From an uncultured Faecalibacterium sp. (GTDB lineage Bacteria > Bacillota > Clostridia > Oscillospirales > Ruminococcaceae), in the NCBI GenBank assembly GCA_944386015.1, contig CALWZK010000001.1, forward strand, positions 1 to 64,000: DNA of 64,000 nt. Reading direction: 5' to 3'. Position 1 is the stretch's first letter, and each line of letters opens with the position of its first letter. Below are positions 43,100 to 52,410 of this stretch, in pieces. The notes beneath the pieces were generated by a model, which saw only the letters and a program-made list of their open reading frames with translations, was not told where the DNA came from and ran no database searches. The position numbers and the translations under genes were made by a program.

Positions 43100-44572
43100 A
43101 TGAACCACAACAGGGACGATTTCGAGACCATCCAAGCCCGCGTGCTGGCCTATTGCAGGCAGGCCGGGCTTTTTGTGCATGGCCAGCAGGCGGCGGCCGC
43201 CGTCTCGGGCGGGGCAGACAGCATGGCTCTGCTGCGTCTGCTGCTGGCGTTGGCGGAGCCCCTGGGCATCCAGGTGTCCGCCTGCCATGTGAACCACCGG
43301 CTGCGGGGCGCCGCCGCCGATGCCGACGAGGCCTTTGTCCGGGTCCAGTGCGCCAGTCTGGGGGTGCCTCTGCGGGTGTTCCGGGCGGGGGAGGAAGGCC
43401 TGCCCGACGCCTCGGGCGGGGAAGCGGGGGCCCGCGCCCTGCGGTATGCCTGCTTTGAACGGCTTTGCCGGGAAGGGATAGACCGCATTGCCCTGGCCCA
43501 TACTGTTACAGATCAAGCAGAAACCCTGCTGTTCCGGCTGGCCCGGGGCACCGGCCTCCACGGGGCCGGGGGCATCCGCCCGGTGCGGGGGGCCTATGTC
43601 CGCCCCCTGCTCTGCCTGACCCGGGCCGAGGTGGAGGCCTGGTGCGCTGCCTGCGGCCAGGCCTGGGTCACCGATGAGACCAACCTCTCGGACGACTACG
43701 CCCGCAACCGCCTGCGCCACGACGCCCTGCCGGCCCTCCGGCAGGCCAATGCAGGGGCCGAGCGGAACCTGGCCCGCTTCTGCGAAAAAGCCGCCCAGGC
43801 CGATGCCTACTTTGCCCGGGCCGCCGCCCGGCTGCTGGACCAGGCTGCCGGGATCTCCCCGGAGGACTGCCCCCCGGCGGCCCGCGCCGCCCTGGCAGCA
43901 GGGGAGAAGGTGTACCGGCTGGAAGTGCTCCAGCAGGCCGACCCTTTGATTCTGGAGGCCGCCGCCCATGCCCTGGTGGCCCCCCACCGGGACCCCGAGG
44001 AAAAATACATCCGCCTGCTGTGCCGGCTGGTGCAGCAGGGGTCGGGGGCTGTCCAGCTGCGGCCCGGGGTGCGGATGCGGGCCGGCCAGGGCTGCTTCTG
44101 GCAGGAAGAAACCCTGCCCGACCTGGCGGGCGGCCCCCTGGAGCCGGCCGCTTTCCGCCCCGAAAATGGGACTGTATATCCCCTGGGCGGAGGCCTGCGG
44201 CTGTGTGTGCGGGTTGAGAAACCGTTTTTTCAAGAAAAAACACAGGCCGTTCACAAAAAAGACTTAAAAAATGTAGCGGATTATGCTAGAATAACCATGT
44301 TGCATCCTGCCCTTACCCTGCGCAGCCGTCTGCCGGGAGATGTATACCGGCCCGCCGGCCGGAACGTCACCAAGCCGCTGCGCAAATGGATGAATGAGCA
44401 GGCCATTCCGCCTGGCCTGCGGGACAGTCTGCCTCTGCTGGCAGACGGCAGCCAGGTGGTGTGGGTCTGCGGCGCAGGTTTTGCGGAAGGCCTGGCCCCC
44501 CGGCCGGGGGAGCAGGGCATCATCCTGCACCTGGAGATAGAAACCCGAGAGGGAGAACAGAGAGGACGTTGA
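43100..44572 (+). CDS. tilS: tRNA(Ile)-lysidine synthetase
   Basis: Makes lysidine at C34 of the AUA-reading tRNA-Ile, an essential decoding change. 490 residues. PP-loop AVSGGADSMALL, HVNHRLRG, DETNLSDDYARNRLRH, then a substrate domain and the C-terminal TilS domain. The ATG follows the dnaB stop by one base and lacks its own SD, suggesting coupling. An AT-rich patch near 44220-44295 contains a promoter-like sequence. Confidence 0.95.
   Translation: MNHNRDDFETIQARVLAYCRQAGLFVHGQQAAAAVSGGADSMALLRLLLALAEPLGIQVSACHVNHRLRGAAADADEAFVRVQCASLGVPLRVFRAGEEGLPDASGGEAGARALRYACFERLCREGIDRIALAHTVTDQAETLLFRLARGTGLHGAGGIRPVRGAYVRPLLCLTRAEVEAWCAACGQAWVTDETNLSDDYARNRLRHDALPALRQANAGAERNLARFCEKAAQADAYFARAAARLLDQAAGISPEDCPPAARAALAAGEKVYRLEVLQQADPLILEAAAHALVAPHRDPEEKYIRLLCRLVQQGSGAVQLRPGVRMRAGQGCFWQEETLPDLAGGPLEPAAFRPENGTVYPLGGGLRLCVRVEKPFFQEKTQAVHKKDLKNVADYARITMLHPALTLRSRLPGDVYRPAGRNVTKPLRKWMNEQAIPPGLRDSLPLLADGSQVVWVCGAGFAEGLAPRPGEQGIILHLEIETREGEQRGR
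44264..44292 (+). promoter_or_regulatory. Internal promoter candidate within tilS
   Basis: TTAAAA, 17-bp spacer, extended TGC-TAGAAT in the AT-rich 3' part of tilS. It would drive hpt-ftsH. Confidence 0.5.
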
Positions 44573-44575
44573 GTC

Positions 44576-45127
44576 ATGGATATGCGCGATGACATTCAGA
44601 CCGTTTTGGTCACCGAGGAACAGCTGAAGGCCAAGGTGGCCGAGCTGGGGGCCCAGATCAGCCGGGACTATGCAGGCAAAGACCTGCTGCTGGTGTCGAT
44701 TCTGAAAGGGGCCGTTGTCTTTATGGCCGACCTGATGCGGGCTGTCACCATTCCCTGTAGCATTGATTTTATGGTGGTGTCCAGCTATGGCGGCACCAAT
44801 ACCGAGACCACCGGTCTTGTGAAGATTGTGAAGGACCTGGATGCTGACCTCAGCGGCCGGGAGGTCCTGATTGTGGAGGACGTGCTGGACACCGGCGTCA
44901 CCCTGTCCCACCTGGTGCCCATGCTCAAGATGCGCAACCCCAACTCGGTGCGGATCTGCGCCATTCTTGACAAGCCCGCCCGCCGCAAGACCAGCATCAC
45001 CGCTGACTATCAGGGCTTTGAAGTGCCCGATGCCTTTGTGGTGGGCTATGGCCTGGATTACGACGAAAAATACCGCAACCTGCCCTTTGTGGGCGTTCTG
45101 AAGCCGGAGATCTACGGGGGCGAATAA
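44576..45127 (+). CDS. hpt: Hypoxanthine phosphoribosyltransferase
   Basis: Purine salvage: hypoxanthine/guanine plus PRPP to IMP/GMP. 183 residues. PRPP-binding signature VLIVEDVLDTGVTLSHL, flexible-loop and substrate regions SSYGGTNTETTG and FVVGYGLDYDEKYRNLPFVG. GAGG lies 10 nt before the ATG. The tilS-hpt-ftsH order is the conserved Firmicute arrangement. Confidence 0.96.
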   Translation: MDMRDDIQTVLVTEEQLKAKVAELGAQISRDYAGKDLLLVSILKGAVVFMADLMRAVTIPCSIDFMVVSSYGGTNTETTGLVKIVKDLDADLSGREVLIVEDVLDTGVTLSHLVPMLKMRNPNSVRICAILDKPARRKTSITADYQGFEVPDAFVVGYGLDYDEKYRNLPFVGVLKPEIYGGE

Positions 45128-45176
45128 CCCTTGGGCGGCCGGCAAATCTAACCCGAAAAAACAGAATGGGAGTTGA

Positions 45177-47369
45177 TTGTTTTTGCAGCAGAAAAGACCG
45201 CACCTGAACCCGCTGATCCTGGCGCTGGCGCTGGCCGCTGTGCTGATGATCTGGTCGGTGTTCACCACCTCCAACAGCACGACCGGCTCCACCATGAGCT
45301 ATTCCACGGTGGTGCATTACTTTGAACATTTGCAGGTGACCTCCTTCACCCTGGACCGGAACACCAGCGTCATCACCATGACCATCAAGGAGGGCGACCT
45401 GCCCCTGCCTGGTGCCACCGAACCCTCCGCCAACACTTCCGGCGGCCTGGTGACGGGGCTGTTCGGTTCGGGCAGCTCCACCAGCGATTCGGTGGAGAAA
45501 AATGCCGATGGTACCGTCACGGTACAGTACCAGCTGCCCTATGCAGCCCTGTTTGTGAATGAAGTCCAGACCTATATCGACGCCTACGACGCGGCCAACC
45601 CCGACGCCCCGATGGAGTACGATTACACCGCCCTGCGGGAGTCGGTGCCCTGGATGGAAATTTTCTTCTATCTGGCCATGCTGGGCTGCACCGGGTTCAT
45701 CCTGTTCTCGATGCTCCGGGGCGGCGCCGGCGGCGGCAACGTGATGAATGTGGGCCGCGCCCGGGTCAAGGACGAGTCCACCAACCAGAAGACCGCCACC
45801 TTTGCCGATGTGGCCGGTGAGGACGAGGAAAAGGAAGAATTGAAAGAAGTGGTGGAGTTCCTCAAAAGCCCCGAGAAGTTCAACTCTCTGGGCGCCCGGA
45901 TTCCCCACGGCGTTCTGCTGGTAGGCCCTCCGGGCACCGGCAAGACCCTGCTGGCCCGTGCCTGCGCCGGCGAGGCAGGGGTGCCCTTCTACTCCATCTC
46001 GGGCTCTGACTTTGTGGAAATGTATGTGGGCGTGGGCGCATCCCGTGTCCGCGACCTGTTCGACAAGGCTAAAAAGACCATGCCCTGCATCATCTTCATC
46101 GATGAGATCGATGCCGTGGGCCGCCAGCGCGGCGCCGGCCTGGGCGGCGGCCACGACGAGCGGGAGCAGACCCTGAACCAGCTGCTGGTGGAGATGGACG
46201 GCTTCGAGGCCAACGACGGCATCATTGTGATGGCCGCCACCAACCGCGCCGACATCCTGGATAAGGCCCTGCTGCGTCCCGGCCGTTTTGACCGCCAGGT
46301 CTATGTGGGCCTGCCCGATGTCAAGGGCCGCGAGGAGATCCTCAAGGTCCACACCCGCAAGAAGCCGCTGGCCCCCGATGTGTCCCTGCGGGTGATTGCC
46401 CAGCGGACCGCCGGTTTTGCCGGCGCCGACCTGGAAAACCTGGTCAACGAGGCAGCCCTGCTGGCTGCCCGCCGCAACCGCAAGGCCATCACCATGGAGG
46501 ACATCGAGGAAGCATCCATGAAGGTGATGGCCGGCCCCGAGAAGAAGAGCCGTGTGGTCACCCCTGAAGAAAAGAAACTCACCGCCTACCACGAGGCGGG
46601 CCACGCGGTGGCGGGCTTCTACTGCAAGCACCACCCCCGTGTCCACGAGATCACCATCATTCCCCGGGGCCAGGCAGGCGGCTACACCATGTACCTGCCC
46701 GAAAAGGATCGCTCTTATGTGACCCGCCGGGAAATGTTTGAGGATATCGTCTCCAGCCTGGGCGGCCGTGTGGCTGAACAGCTGATCCTGGAGGATATCT
46801 CCACCGGTGCCTCCAATGACCTGCAGCAGGCCACTAACATTGCCCGCCAGATGATCACCCGGTACGGCTTCTCGGAGCGGCTGGGCCCTGTTGTCTACGG
46901 CACCTCCCAGGAGGAGACCTTCCTGGGCCGCGACTTCGGCCAGGGCAAGGGCTACAGCGAGACCACCGCTGCCGAGATCGACAGCGAGATCCGGGATATC
47001 ATCGACGAGGCCTATGAGACCTGCCGCCGGACCCTGACCGAGCACATGGATCAGCTCCATGCCCTGGCCCAGGCCCTGATCGAGCGTGAGAAGCTGAACG
47101 AGTCCGAGTTCAACGCCATCATGCGGGGCGAAAAGCTGGCCCCCCGGAAGGATGAGGACGGCAGCGCCCAGCCTGCAGCCCCGGCTGCACCGGCAGCGCC
47201 TGCTGCCCCCGAGGCTTCTGCACAGCCCGCACCGGCTGCGCCCCAGGCGGAGGATGAAGCCCCCGCCGCCGGCGTGGATGTGCCCGCCCAGCCCGCTCAG
47301 GATGAGCCGGCTGCCCCTGCAGAAGATCCTGCATCGGATGACCAGAAGCCCGACCAGCCCCAGGCATAA
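45177..47369 (+). CDS. ftsH: ATP-dependent zinc metalloprotease FtsH
   Basis: Membrane AAA+ protease for quality control and regulated proteolysis. About 730 residues. N-terminal helix (about 12-29), an external domain (30-160), a second helix (about 165-182), AAA module with Walker A GPPGTGKT (near 249), Walker [15 protein letters not shown], and zinc motif HEAGH (near 472). A low-complexity Ala/Pro/Glu tail of about 70 residues ends the protein, unusually long. The start is TTG at 45177 or, with better SD spacing (10 nt), TTG at 45183. Confidence 0.96.
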   Translation: MFLQQKRPHLNPLILALALAAVLMIWSVFTTSNSTTGSTMSYSTVVHYFEHLQVTSFTLDRNTSVITMTIKEGDLPLPGATEPSANTSGGLVTGLFGSGSSTSDSVEKNADGTVTVQYQLPYAALFVNEVQTYIDAYDAANPDAPMEYDYTALRESVPWMEIFFYLAMLGCTGFILFSMLRGGAGGGNVMNVGRARVKDESTNQKTATFADVAGEDEEKEELKEVVEFLKSPEKFNSLGARIPHGVLLVGPPGTGKTLLARACAGEAGVPFYSISGSDFVEMYVGVGASRVRDLFDKAKKTMPCIIFIDEIDAVGRQRGAGLGGGHDEREQTLNQLLVEMDGFEANDGIIVMAATNRADILDKALLRPGRFDRQVYVGLPDVKGREEILKVHTRKKPLAPDVSLRVIAQRTAGFAGADLENLVNEAALLAARRNRKAITMEDIEEASMKVMAGPEKKSRVVTPEEKKLTAYHEAGHAVAGFYCKHHPRVHEITIIPRGQAGGYTMYLPEKDRSYVTRREMFEDIVSSLGGRVAEQLILEDISTGASNDLQQATNIARQMITRYGFSERLGPVVYGTSQEETFLGRDFGQGKGYSETTAAEIDSEIRDIIDEAYETCRRTLTEHMDQLHALAQALIEREKLNESEFNAIMRGEKLAPRKDEDGSAQPAAPAAPAAPAAPEASAQPAPAAPQAEDEAPAAGVDVPAQPAQDEPAAPAEDPASDDQKPDQPQA

Positions 47370-47395
47370 CAGCACACAGGGAAGGAGTGAGTGTT

Positions 47396-48451
47396 GTGGA
47401 GGAAAGTTTTGACCCGATTGCCCAAACCCGAGCCAACTATTATACCCCGGGCAGCCCGGTGCAGTTTGTCCGCGTCGAGCTGCTGAAGGGCAGCGTCAGC
47501 GGGGACCGGGCAGTCTGCCTGACCTTCAAAAATATTTCCCGGGTGAATCTGACCGCCCTGGAGATTCGCTTCAAATGCAAGACCACCGGCGGCGAGATCC
47601 TCTGCGAGGACGAGTTTGCCTACCGTGACCTGGACATCAAGCCCGGGGAGCTGTTCGGCATGGACGACGCCGTGTTCATCACCCAGAAGCCCATCGTCAG
47701 CGTGGATGTGGTGCTGGAAAACGTCTACAACGGCAAGCGCGTGGTCCGGCTGGACAACATCAAGCGGGTCCGCCTGCCTGCCCCCAGGGCCCTGCCCGAG
47801 GACCTGGCAGCCGCTCTGGAAGAGCGGATGGGCCGCAAGGGGATGCGCTATGCACCCCAGGTGCTGGACTGCGGGTGGTACTGCGCCTGCGGCGCCTTCC
47901 ATCCCAAAGAGGAGGACACCGTCTACTGCAGCGAGTGCGGGTCGGACCGGATTCTGCTGCAGAACGCGCTGAACACCCTGATGCAGCCCGAGCAGGACGC
48001 CGAGCCGGAAGAGCTCCCGGGCCAGGAAACGGTGATGGCCCCGGCTTCTGCCCCGGCCGAGGACGCAGAGCCCACCCGGATTGCCGGCGCCCCTGCTGAG
48101 AGCGGCGGGGAAACCCGCGCCTTTGATCCTGTGCAGCCGTCCCGGCGGGAGTCTGCCGCCCGGGTCAGCCAGGAGACGCGGCTGTTTACCCAGCCCAGCC
48201 AGCCGGCAGCAGCGTCCCGCCGCCGGGAATCCGAGCCGGAGGATGAGGAAGAAGCCACCCGCCCGGTGCGGGCTTCCGACCGCTGGAAAGAGCAGCCCAT
48301 CCGCCACGCCGCCGTCCCGGCCGACGAGGAGGAAGAGGACGACCGGGACCCTGTGGCGGAGAACATTGTCCGCTGGGTGCCGCCCATCACCGCGCTGATC
48401 TGCGCAGGCATTGCCCTGTATGGCTTCTTGTACTATCAGTTCTTTTTGTGA
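47396..48451 (+). CDS. Tail-anchored zinc-ribbon protein, unknown function
   Basis: 351 residues. The GTG at 47396 has GGAAGGAG 9 nt upstream; an in-frame GTG three codons earlier overlaps that site. N-terminal ~125 residues are beta-rich, FxLYD/Ig-like (VRVELLKG, VCLTFKNIS, DVVLENVYNGKRVVRLDNI). A zinc ribbon follows: WYCACG (Cys163, Cys165) and YCSECG (Cys178, Cys181). Then a disordered acidic/Pro/Arg stretch of about 140 residues and a single C-terminal helix (about 330-350) that should anchor it with the bulk in the cytoplasm. Family not recognised. Confidence 0.82.
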   Translation: MEESFDPIAQTRANYYTPGSPVQFVRVELLKGSVSGDRAVCLTFKNISRVNLTALEIRFKCKTTGGEILCEDEFAYRDLDIKPGELFGMDDAVFITQKPIVSVDVVLENVYNGKRVVRLDNIKRVRLPAPRALPEDLAAALEERMGRKGMRYAPQVLDCGWYCACGAFHPKEEDTVYCSECGSDRILLQNALNTLMQPEQDAEPEELPGQETVMAPASAPAEDAEPTRIAGAPAESGGETRAFDPVQPSRRESAARVSQETRLFTQPSQPAAASRRRESEPEDEEEATRPVRASDRWKEQPIRHAAVPADEEEEDDRDPVAENIVRWVPPITALICAGIALYGFLYYQFFL

Positions 48452-48464
48452 GAAAATCCGCATG

Positions 48465-48496
48465 GGGGGAGCGCGTTTTGGCCGCTCCCCCTGTTT
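48465..48496 (+). terminator. Partial terminator/attenuator between the tail-anchored genes
   Basis: 9-bp perfect arms GGGGGAGCG / CGCTCCCCC, 9-nt loop, then TGTTTT. The weak T tract suggests partial readthrough to the next gene. Confidence 0.55.
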
Positions 48497-48522
48497 TGGG
48501 TTGAAGGGAAGGGAGGAAAAGC

Positions 48523-49365
48523 ATGCCCGAAGAATACCTGCAGGCCGCCTTTGAGATCAAGGCTTCCTGCGATGAGATCAGCCGGCGCATTCTCCGCTGG
48601 CACTGGGAGAACAAGCCCGGATCCCACAGCTTTGAATCCCTGATCGAGCACCTGGAGCGCCGCCAGGAGGAGAGCCCCACCTATTACGGCCACATGCCGG
48701 ATATCGGCCGCAAGACCAGCTGGCAGCAGCTGGACACCACCCTGTGCATGCGGGTGCTGCTGGACCCGGAAAACGACGCCGCCAAGCCCCTGGATCTGCT
48801 GGGGAATACCCCCCACCCCGGGGCGGCCCGCCGGGCCTGCAACGCGGTGCGGATGGCCCGCAACGAGGGGGCCCACGCCGCTGACCGGTCCAGCGGCGGC
48901 CGGGCGGCCATCCTGTTTGATGAGGCCGTCCAGTGCCTGGAGGAGGCCTACGCCGGGACAGCCTTCAGCGAGAAGGAGCTGTCCAAATACTATGAGCTGG
49001 CCGACGGCTACCTCCGCCGCTGCGGCGTGGGGAGCAAAGAGTCTGCTGCCCCTGCCAAAGAGGCCCCGGAGCAGCGGGAAAGCCAGCCCGAAGTACATGT
49101 CTATCCCACCGGCGCCGCCCGCCAGAAAGCCGCGGCGGCCCGGGAAAAAGAGAGCGCAGGCCGGTCGGGCCGCAGCACGGGCAAGGGCCGCAGCTCTGAC
49201 CGCCGGGCAGAGCCCAGGCCATCCCGGAGCACCCCCAAAAAGCGGGGGCGTCCGCCCAAAAAGCAGCGGAATGCCGGCAGCCAGGCAGCCCTGATCCTGG
49301 CGCTGGCAGCTTTGATCATCGGCCTGGTGCTGCGGGCCGCCGGCATGGGACTGTGGATTTTCTGA
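48523..49365 (+). CDS. HEPN-like, AT-hook-bearing tail-anchored protein
   Basis: 280 residues; family assignment is mine. Residues 1-165 are helical. SWQQLDTTLCMRVLL (66-80), DLLGN, then AVRMARNEGAHAAD with R113-N114-x3-H118 resemble the RX4-6H RNase motif and layout of Swt1-like HEPN domains. A charged, disordered linker follows, including KKRGRPPKK (239-247), an AT-hook-like GRP core. A single hydrophobic helix fills 254-278, so the protein would be tail-anchored. RBS GGGAGG. Lies 71 bp after the zinc-ribbon gene, which has the same tail-anchored layout. Confidence 0.8.
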   Translation: MPEEYLQAAFEIKASCDEISRRILRWHWENKPGSHSFESLIEHLERRQEESPTYYGHMPDIGRKTSWQQLDTTLCMRVLLDPENDAAKPLDLLGNTPHPGAARRACNAVRMARNEGAHAADRSSGGRAAILFDEAVQCLEEAYAGTAFSEKELSKYYELADGYLRRCGVGSKESAAPAKEAPEQRESQPEVHVYPTGAARQKAAAAREKESAGRSGRSTGKGRSSDRRAEPRPSRSTPKKRGRPPKKQRNAGSQAALILALAALIIGLVLRAAGMGLWIF

Positions 49366-49385
49366 GAGAGGTTGAGGAGAAAGGT

Positions 49386-50231
49386 ATGGAAAAGCGTCTG
49401 ATTTTTCTGGATATCGACGGTACCCTGATCGAGCCGGGGAAGATGGAGCCCCCGGCCAGCGCCGTGGACGCGGTGCAGAAGGCCCGGGCCAACGGCCACA
49501 AGGTGTTTCTGTGCACCGGCCGGAACTATAAAATGACGGCGCCGGTGCTCCACTATGGCTTTGACGGCTATGTGTCCAGCGCCGGCGGCTATGTGGTCTG
49601 CGGGGATCAGGTCATCTTTGACTGCCCCATGGAAAAGGCCCAGAGCGACGGCCTGCGGGCCATCCTGGAGGCCCATGGGGTGGAGTGCACCCTGGAAGCC
49701 CGGGACGCCACCTTTGGCGGCGGCAGGATGATGGAGCGGCTGTCCGCCTACCAGGCCAAGCGGCCCGGCGCCGTCAACAGCGAGCTGGAGCGCTGGCGCA
49801 AGGCCTTTGCGGATGGGATGCTGGTGCGGCCCCTGTCGGAATACCAGGGCCAGCCGGTGTACAAGATCTGCTACATCGCTGAAAAGGAAGAGGACCTGGC
49901 CCCGGCCCGGGCCGCCTATGAGGACCAGTTTGCGTTCTGCCAGCAGACCACCTTCAAGGATGGGGGCGGCGTGGTCAGCGGCGAGCTGATCAACCGCAAG
50001 TTCAACAAGGGGGATGGCATCCGCCGGATCTGTGACCATCTGGGGATGCCCCTGTCCTCGGTGATCGCCTTCGGCGACAGCCCCAACGACCTGGAAATGA
50101 CCAATGTGGCTGCCATCAGCTACTGCATGGCCAACGGCTCGGACGACCTGAAAGCCCGGTGCGACCGGGTCTGCCCTGCGGTGACCGAGGACGGCATCGC
50201 CATTGCCTTCCGGGATCTGGGTTTGATCTGA
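49386..50231 (+). CDS. Cof-type HAD superfamily hydrolase
   Basis: 281 residues from the ATG at 49386 (GAGGAG upstream). HAD motif I FLDIDGTL with both catalytic aspartates, motif II CTGRN, cap domain C2B type, motif III Lys near FNKGDGI and motif IV AFGDSPNDLEM. Likely a phosphatase on a small sugar phosphate or cofactor; substrate unknown. Third gene of the run after the HEPN-like gene (20-bp gap). Confidence 0.92.
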   Translation: MEKRLIFLDIDGTLIEPGKMEPPASAVDAVQKARANGHKVFLCTGRNYKMTAPVLHYGFDGYVSSAGGYVVCGDQVIFDCPMEKAQSDGLRAILEAHGVECTLEARDATFGGGRMMERLSAYQAKRPGAVNSELERWRKAFADGMLVRPLSEYQGQPVYKICYIAEKEEDLAPARAAYEDQFAFCQQTTFKDGGGVVSGELINRKFNKGDGIRRICDHLGMPLSSVIAFGDSPNDLEMTNVAAISYCMANGSDDLKARCDRVCPAVTEDGIAIAFRDLGLI

Positions 50232-50246
50232 ATCACAACCGATATG

Positions 50247-50278
50247 AAAAAAGCGCAGCCAAACGGCTGCGCTTTTTT
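50247..50278. terminator. Symmetric bidirectional terminator
   Basis: Perfect 14-bp stem AAAAAAGCGCAGCC / GGCTGCGCTTTTTT, AAAC loop. Works for the HAD gene (+) and the SpoU gene (-). Confidence 0.93.
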
Positions 50279-50305
50279 GTTTGGGTCTGTGTTGTAACCG
50301 GCGGG

Positions 50306-51136
50306 TCAGTCCCGGGCCCGGAGCTGCCAGAAGGCCACGGCGCTGGCGGCGGCCACATTCAGGGAGTCCACCCCGTGGGACATGGGGATTTTGACGGTGT
50401 AGTCGCACTGGGCAATGGTGGCGGGGGAGAGGCCGTCCCCTTCGGTGCCCAGAATCAGGGCCAGCTTGTCCTCCGCCATCAGTTGGGGGTCATCGATGGA
50501 GACCGAGCGGTCGCTGAGGGCCAGGGCGGCGGTTTTGAATCCCAGGCTGTTGAGCCGGGCCAGCCCTGCCTCGGGCCAGTCGGCGGGCACAGCGCCGATC
50601 TGGGTCCAGGGCACCTGGAACACCGTCCCCATGCTCACCCGCACTGCCCGGCGGCAGAGAGGGTCGCAGCAGGAGGGGGTCACCAGCACCGCGTCGATGT
50701 GGAGGGCCGCCGCCGAGCGGAAGATGGCCCCCACGTTGGTGGAGTCCACAATGTTTTCCAGCACCGCCACCCGGCGGGCGCCCTGGCAGAGGGTTTCCAC
50801 AGCGGGCAGGGCAGGCCGGTGAAAGGCGGCCAGCACCCCGCGGGTCAGCTGGTAGCCGGTGAGAGCGGTGAGCACCTCCCGGTCGGCGGTGTAGACGGGG
50901 GCGTCGCCGCTGCGGGCCAGCACATCCTGGGCGGGGCCATCGATTTTCCGCCGCTCCATCAGGAAGGACAGGGGCTTGTATCCGGCATCCAGGGCCCGGT
51001 CGATGACCTTGGGGCTCTCGGCGATAAAAATGCCTTTTTCGGGTTCCAGACGGCTGCGAAGCTGGTTCTCGGTCAGCCGGGCAAAGACGTCCAGGGCCGG
51101 GTCCTGCAGATCGGTGATTTCAATGATATGGGACAT
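50306..51136 (-). CDS. SpoU/TrmH-family RNA 2'-O-methyltransferase
   Basis: SAM-dependent ribose methylase of rRNA or tRNA. 276 residues. N-terminal RNA-binding domain (about 1-105), then the trefoil-knot SPOUT domain with motif 1 ENIVDSTNVGAIFRSA, motif 2 LALILGTEGDGLS and motif 3 IPMSHGVDSLNVAAAS. RBS AAAGGAG. Target site not predictable. Downstream of the xpaC-like gene on the minus strand. Confidence 0.93.
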   Translation of the reverse strand: MSHIIEITDLQDPALDVFARLTENQLRSRLEPEKGIFIAESPKVIDRALDAGYKPLSFLMERRKIDGPAQDVLARSGDAPVYTADREVLTALTGYQLTRGVLAAFHRPALPAVETLCQGARRVAVLENIVDSTNVGAIFRSAAALHIDAVLVTPSCCDPLCRRAVRVSMGTVFQVPWTQIGAVPADWPEAGLARLNSLGFKTAALALSDRSVSIDDPQLMAEDKLALILGTEGDGLSPATIAQCDYTVKIPMSHGVDSLNVAAASAVAFWQLRARD

Positions 51137-51160
51137 GGTTTCTCCTTTGGGGCGGCCCTG

Positions 51161-52336
51161 TCACGGCTGGGGCGAAAAATCGCTCTCTCCCGACAGGCCG
51201 TCCAGATTCAGCATTCCTTCCAGCGCGGCGATGTCTGCCGACACATCCAGCGCGTCAGACTGGAACAGCTTGTCCAGCTGGTTTTCAAAGGCGGTGTTCA
51301 GCAGGTCCAGGGACCGCTCAATGCTCTGTTTGGTTTTGGTGATGTTTTCCCCGTCCACCCCCTGGCGGTCCAGCTGGGCGTAGGTGCGGAGCAGTTTGAG
51401 GGCGGTGGGCAGGTAATAGCCCACAAATTTCCGCAGCTGCTCCTGCTTGGACGGGTCTTTCTCGGCCAGGGCGAAGATCCGGCCGGCAATCTGTTCCAGC
51501 CGCTCCACCTTGTCCTGGAGGGCGGGGTCAGACAGGTCTGTCCCTGCCTGGTGGAGCTGCCGCAGCAGCTTCTGGTACTGGGTTTCGTCGGCGGGGTCGG
51601 GTTCCGGCTGGGGCTCGGGCTGGGCCGGCTGGGCGGGAATGGGGGCCGGGCCCCGGACGACCAGAAAGTCGGTGCGGTTGTCGATGTAGGCGTCAGCGCC
51701 GAAGTAGCCGTGGTCGATGGCGTGCTCCAGGACTTTGCGGCCTTTTTCGGCGGGGATGCCGGCGGCGGCAAACAGCTCCTCCAGAGGGATGTTGTCCCGG
51801 TCGCCCACCACCTTGTCCAGCTCCCGCTCCAGGCGGCTGGCCCGCTTGAGGTTGAGGCTGAACAGCAGCGCCCCGCCGCCGCCCACAATCTGAGCTGCCG
51901 CCATGAAAAGATCCTTCAGGTAGCTGGCACTCAGCTCGTGATAGAAAGACTGGCTGAACATGAGATTGGATACGGCATAGGGCAGATCCATCACTCCAAT
52001 GTAAAGGAGGACCACCCCGGCGATGATGCACAGCCGGGTCAGGCGCTGCTGGTTGAGCTTGGATTTCTGCTGCTCGGCGGTGGGAGTGTCATGGCCTGCA
52101 TAGTGGACGCTGTAATCGTATCCCCCCTGGGGGGCGGCCCCGCGGGTGTCCCGGGGCCGGAAGTCAGCGGTGTAATCCTGACGGTCCCGGGCGGCCTGGA
52201 GCTCTTTCTTTTCGCTGTCCCGGTCGATGGCCCGGACAATGAACAGAATCACTGCCAGCCAGGGGGCCAGACCCAGCAGAATCAACAGGGCAATGGTGGG
52301 AATATGTGCAAAATAGTGTCTCCGTTGCGGTTGCAT
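51161..52336 (-). CDS. XpaC-like membrane protein
   Basis: 391 residues from the ATG at 52336 (GGGAGG 11 nt upstream). Membrane helices near 12-34, 101-117 and 143-161. A winged-helix-like segment (LEELFAAAGIPAEKGRKV) spans 185-225, a Pro-rich linker 231-249, and the C-terminal ~140 residues are helical and resemble the XpaC family (QYQKLLRQLHQAG, FVGYYLPTALKLLRTYAQLD). XpaC usually neighbours TelA (toxic-anion resistance); telA is not in this window. Function unknown. The promoter is embedded in a 12-bp inverted repeat. Confidence 0.8.
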   Translation of the reverse strand: MQPQRRHYFAHIPTIALLILLGLAPWLAVILFIVRAIDRDSEKKELQAARDRQDYTADFRPRDTRGAAPQGGYDYSVHYAGHDTPTAEQQKSKLNQQRLTRLCIIAGVVLLYIGVMDLPYAVSNLMFSQSFYHELSASYLKDLFMAAAQIVGGGGALLFSLNLKRASRLERELDKVVGDRDNIPLEELFAAAGIPAEKGRKVLEHAIDHGYFGADAYIDNRTDFLVVRGPAPIPAQPAQPEPQPEPDPADETQYQKLLRQLHQAGTDLSDPALQDKVERLEQIAGRIFALAEKDPSKQEQLRKFVGYYLPTALKLLRTYAQLDRQGVDGENITKTKQSIERSLDLLNTAFENQLDKLFQSDALDVSADIAALEGMLNLDGLSGESDFSPQP

Positions 52337-52366
52337 AAGGTGATGACCTCCCAAACTGAAACGACA

Positions 52367-52410
52367 AAACGAGCCGTGCTCCTTTTATTATACTGGAACA
52401 CGGCTCGTTT
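52367..52410. repeat. 12-bp perfect inverted repeat around the xpaC -10 box
   Basis: Arms AAACGAGCCGTG (52367-52378) and CACGGCTCGTTT (52399-52410), 20-bp spacing, containing the minus-strand TATAAT. On the minus strand the right side ends in TTTTGTCGTTT, so it could also be the htpG terminator. Confidence 0.7.

Noticed and set aside
45177..45185. Choosing TTG at 45183 over 45177 for FtsH
   Set aside because: The SD spacing favours 45183, but the two starts differ by two residues and the sequence cannot settle it; the longer form is listed.
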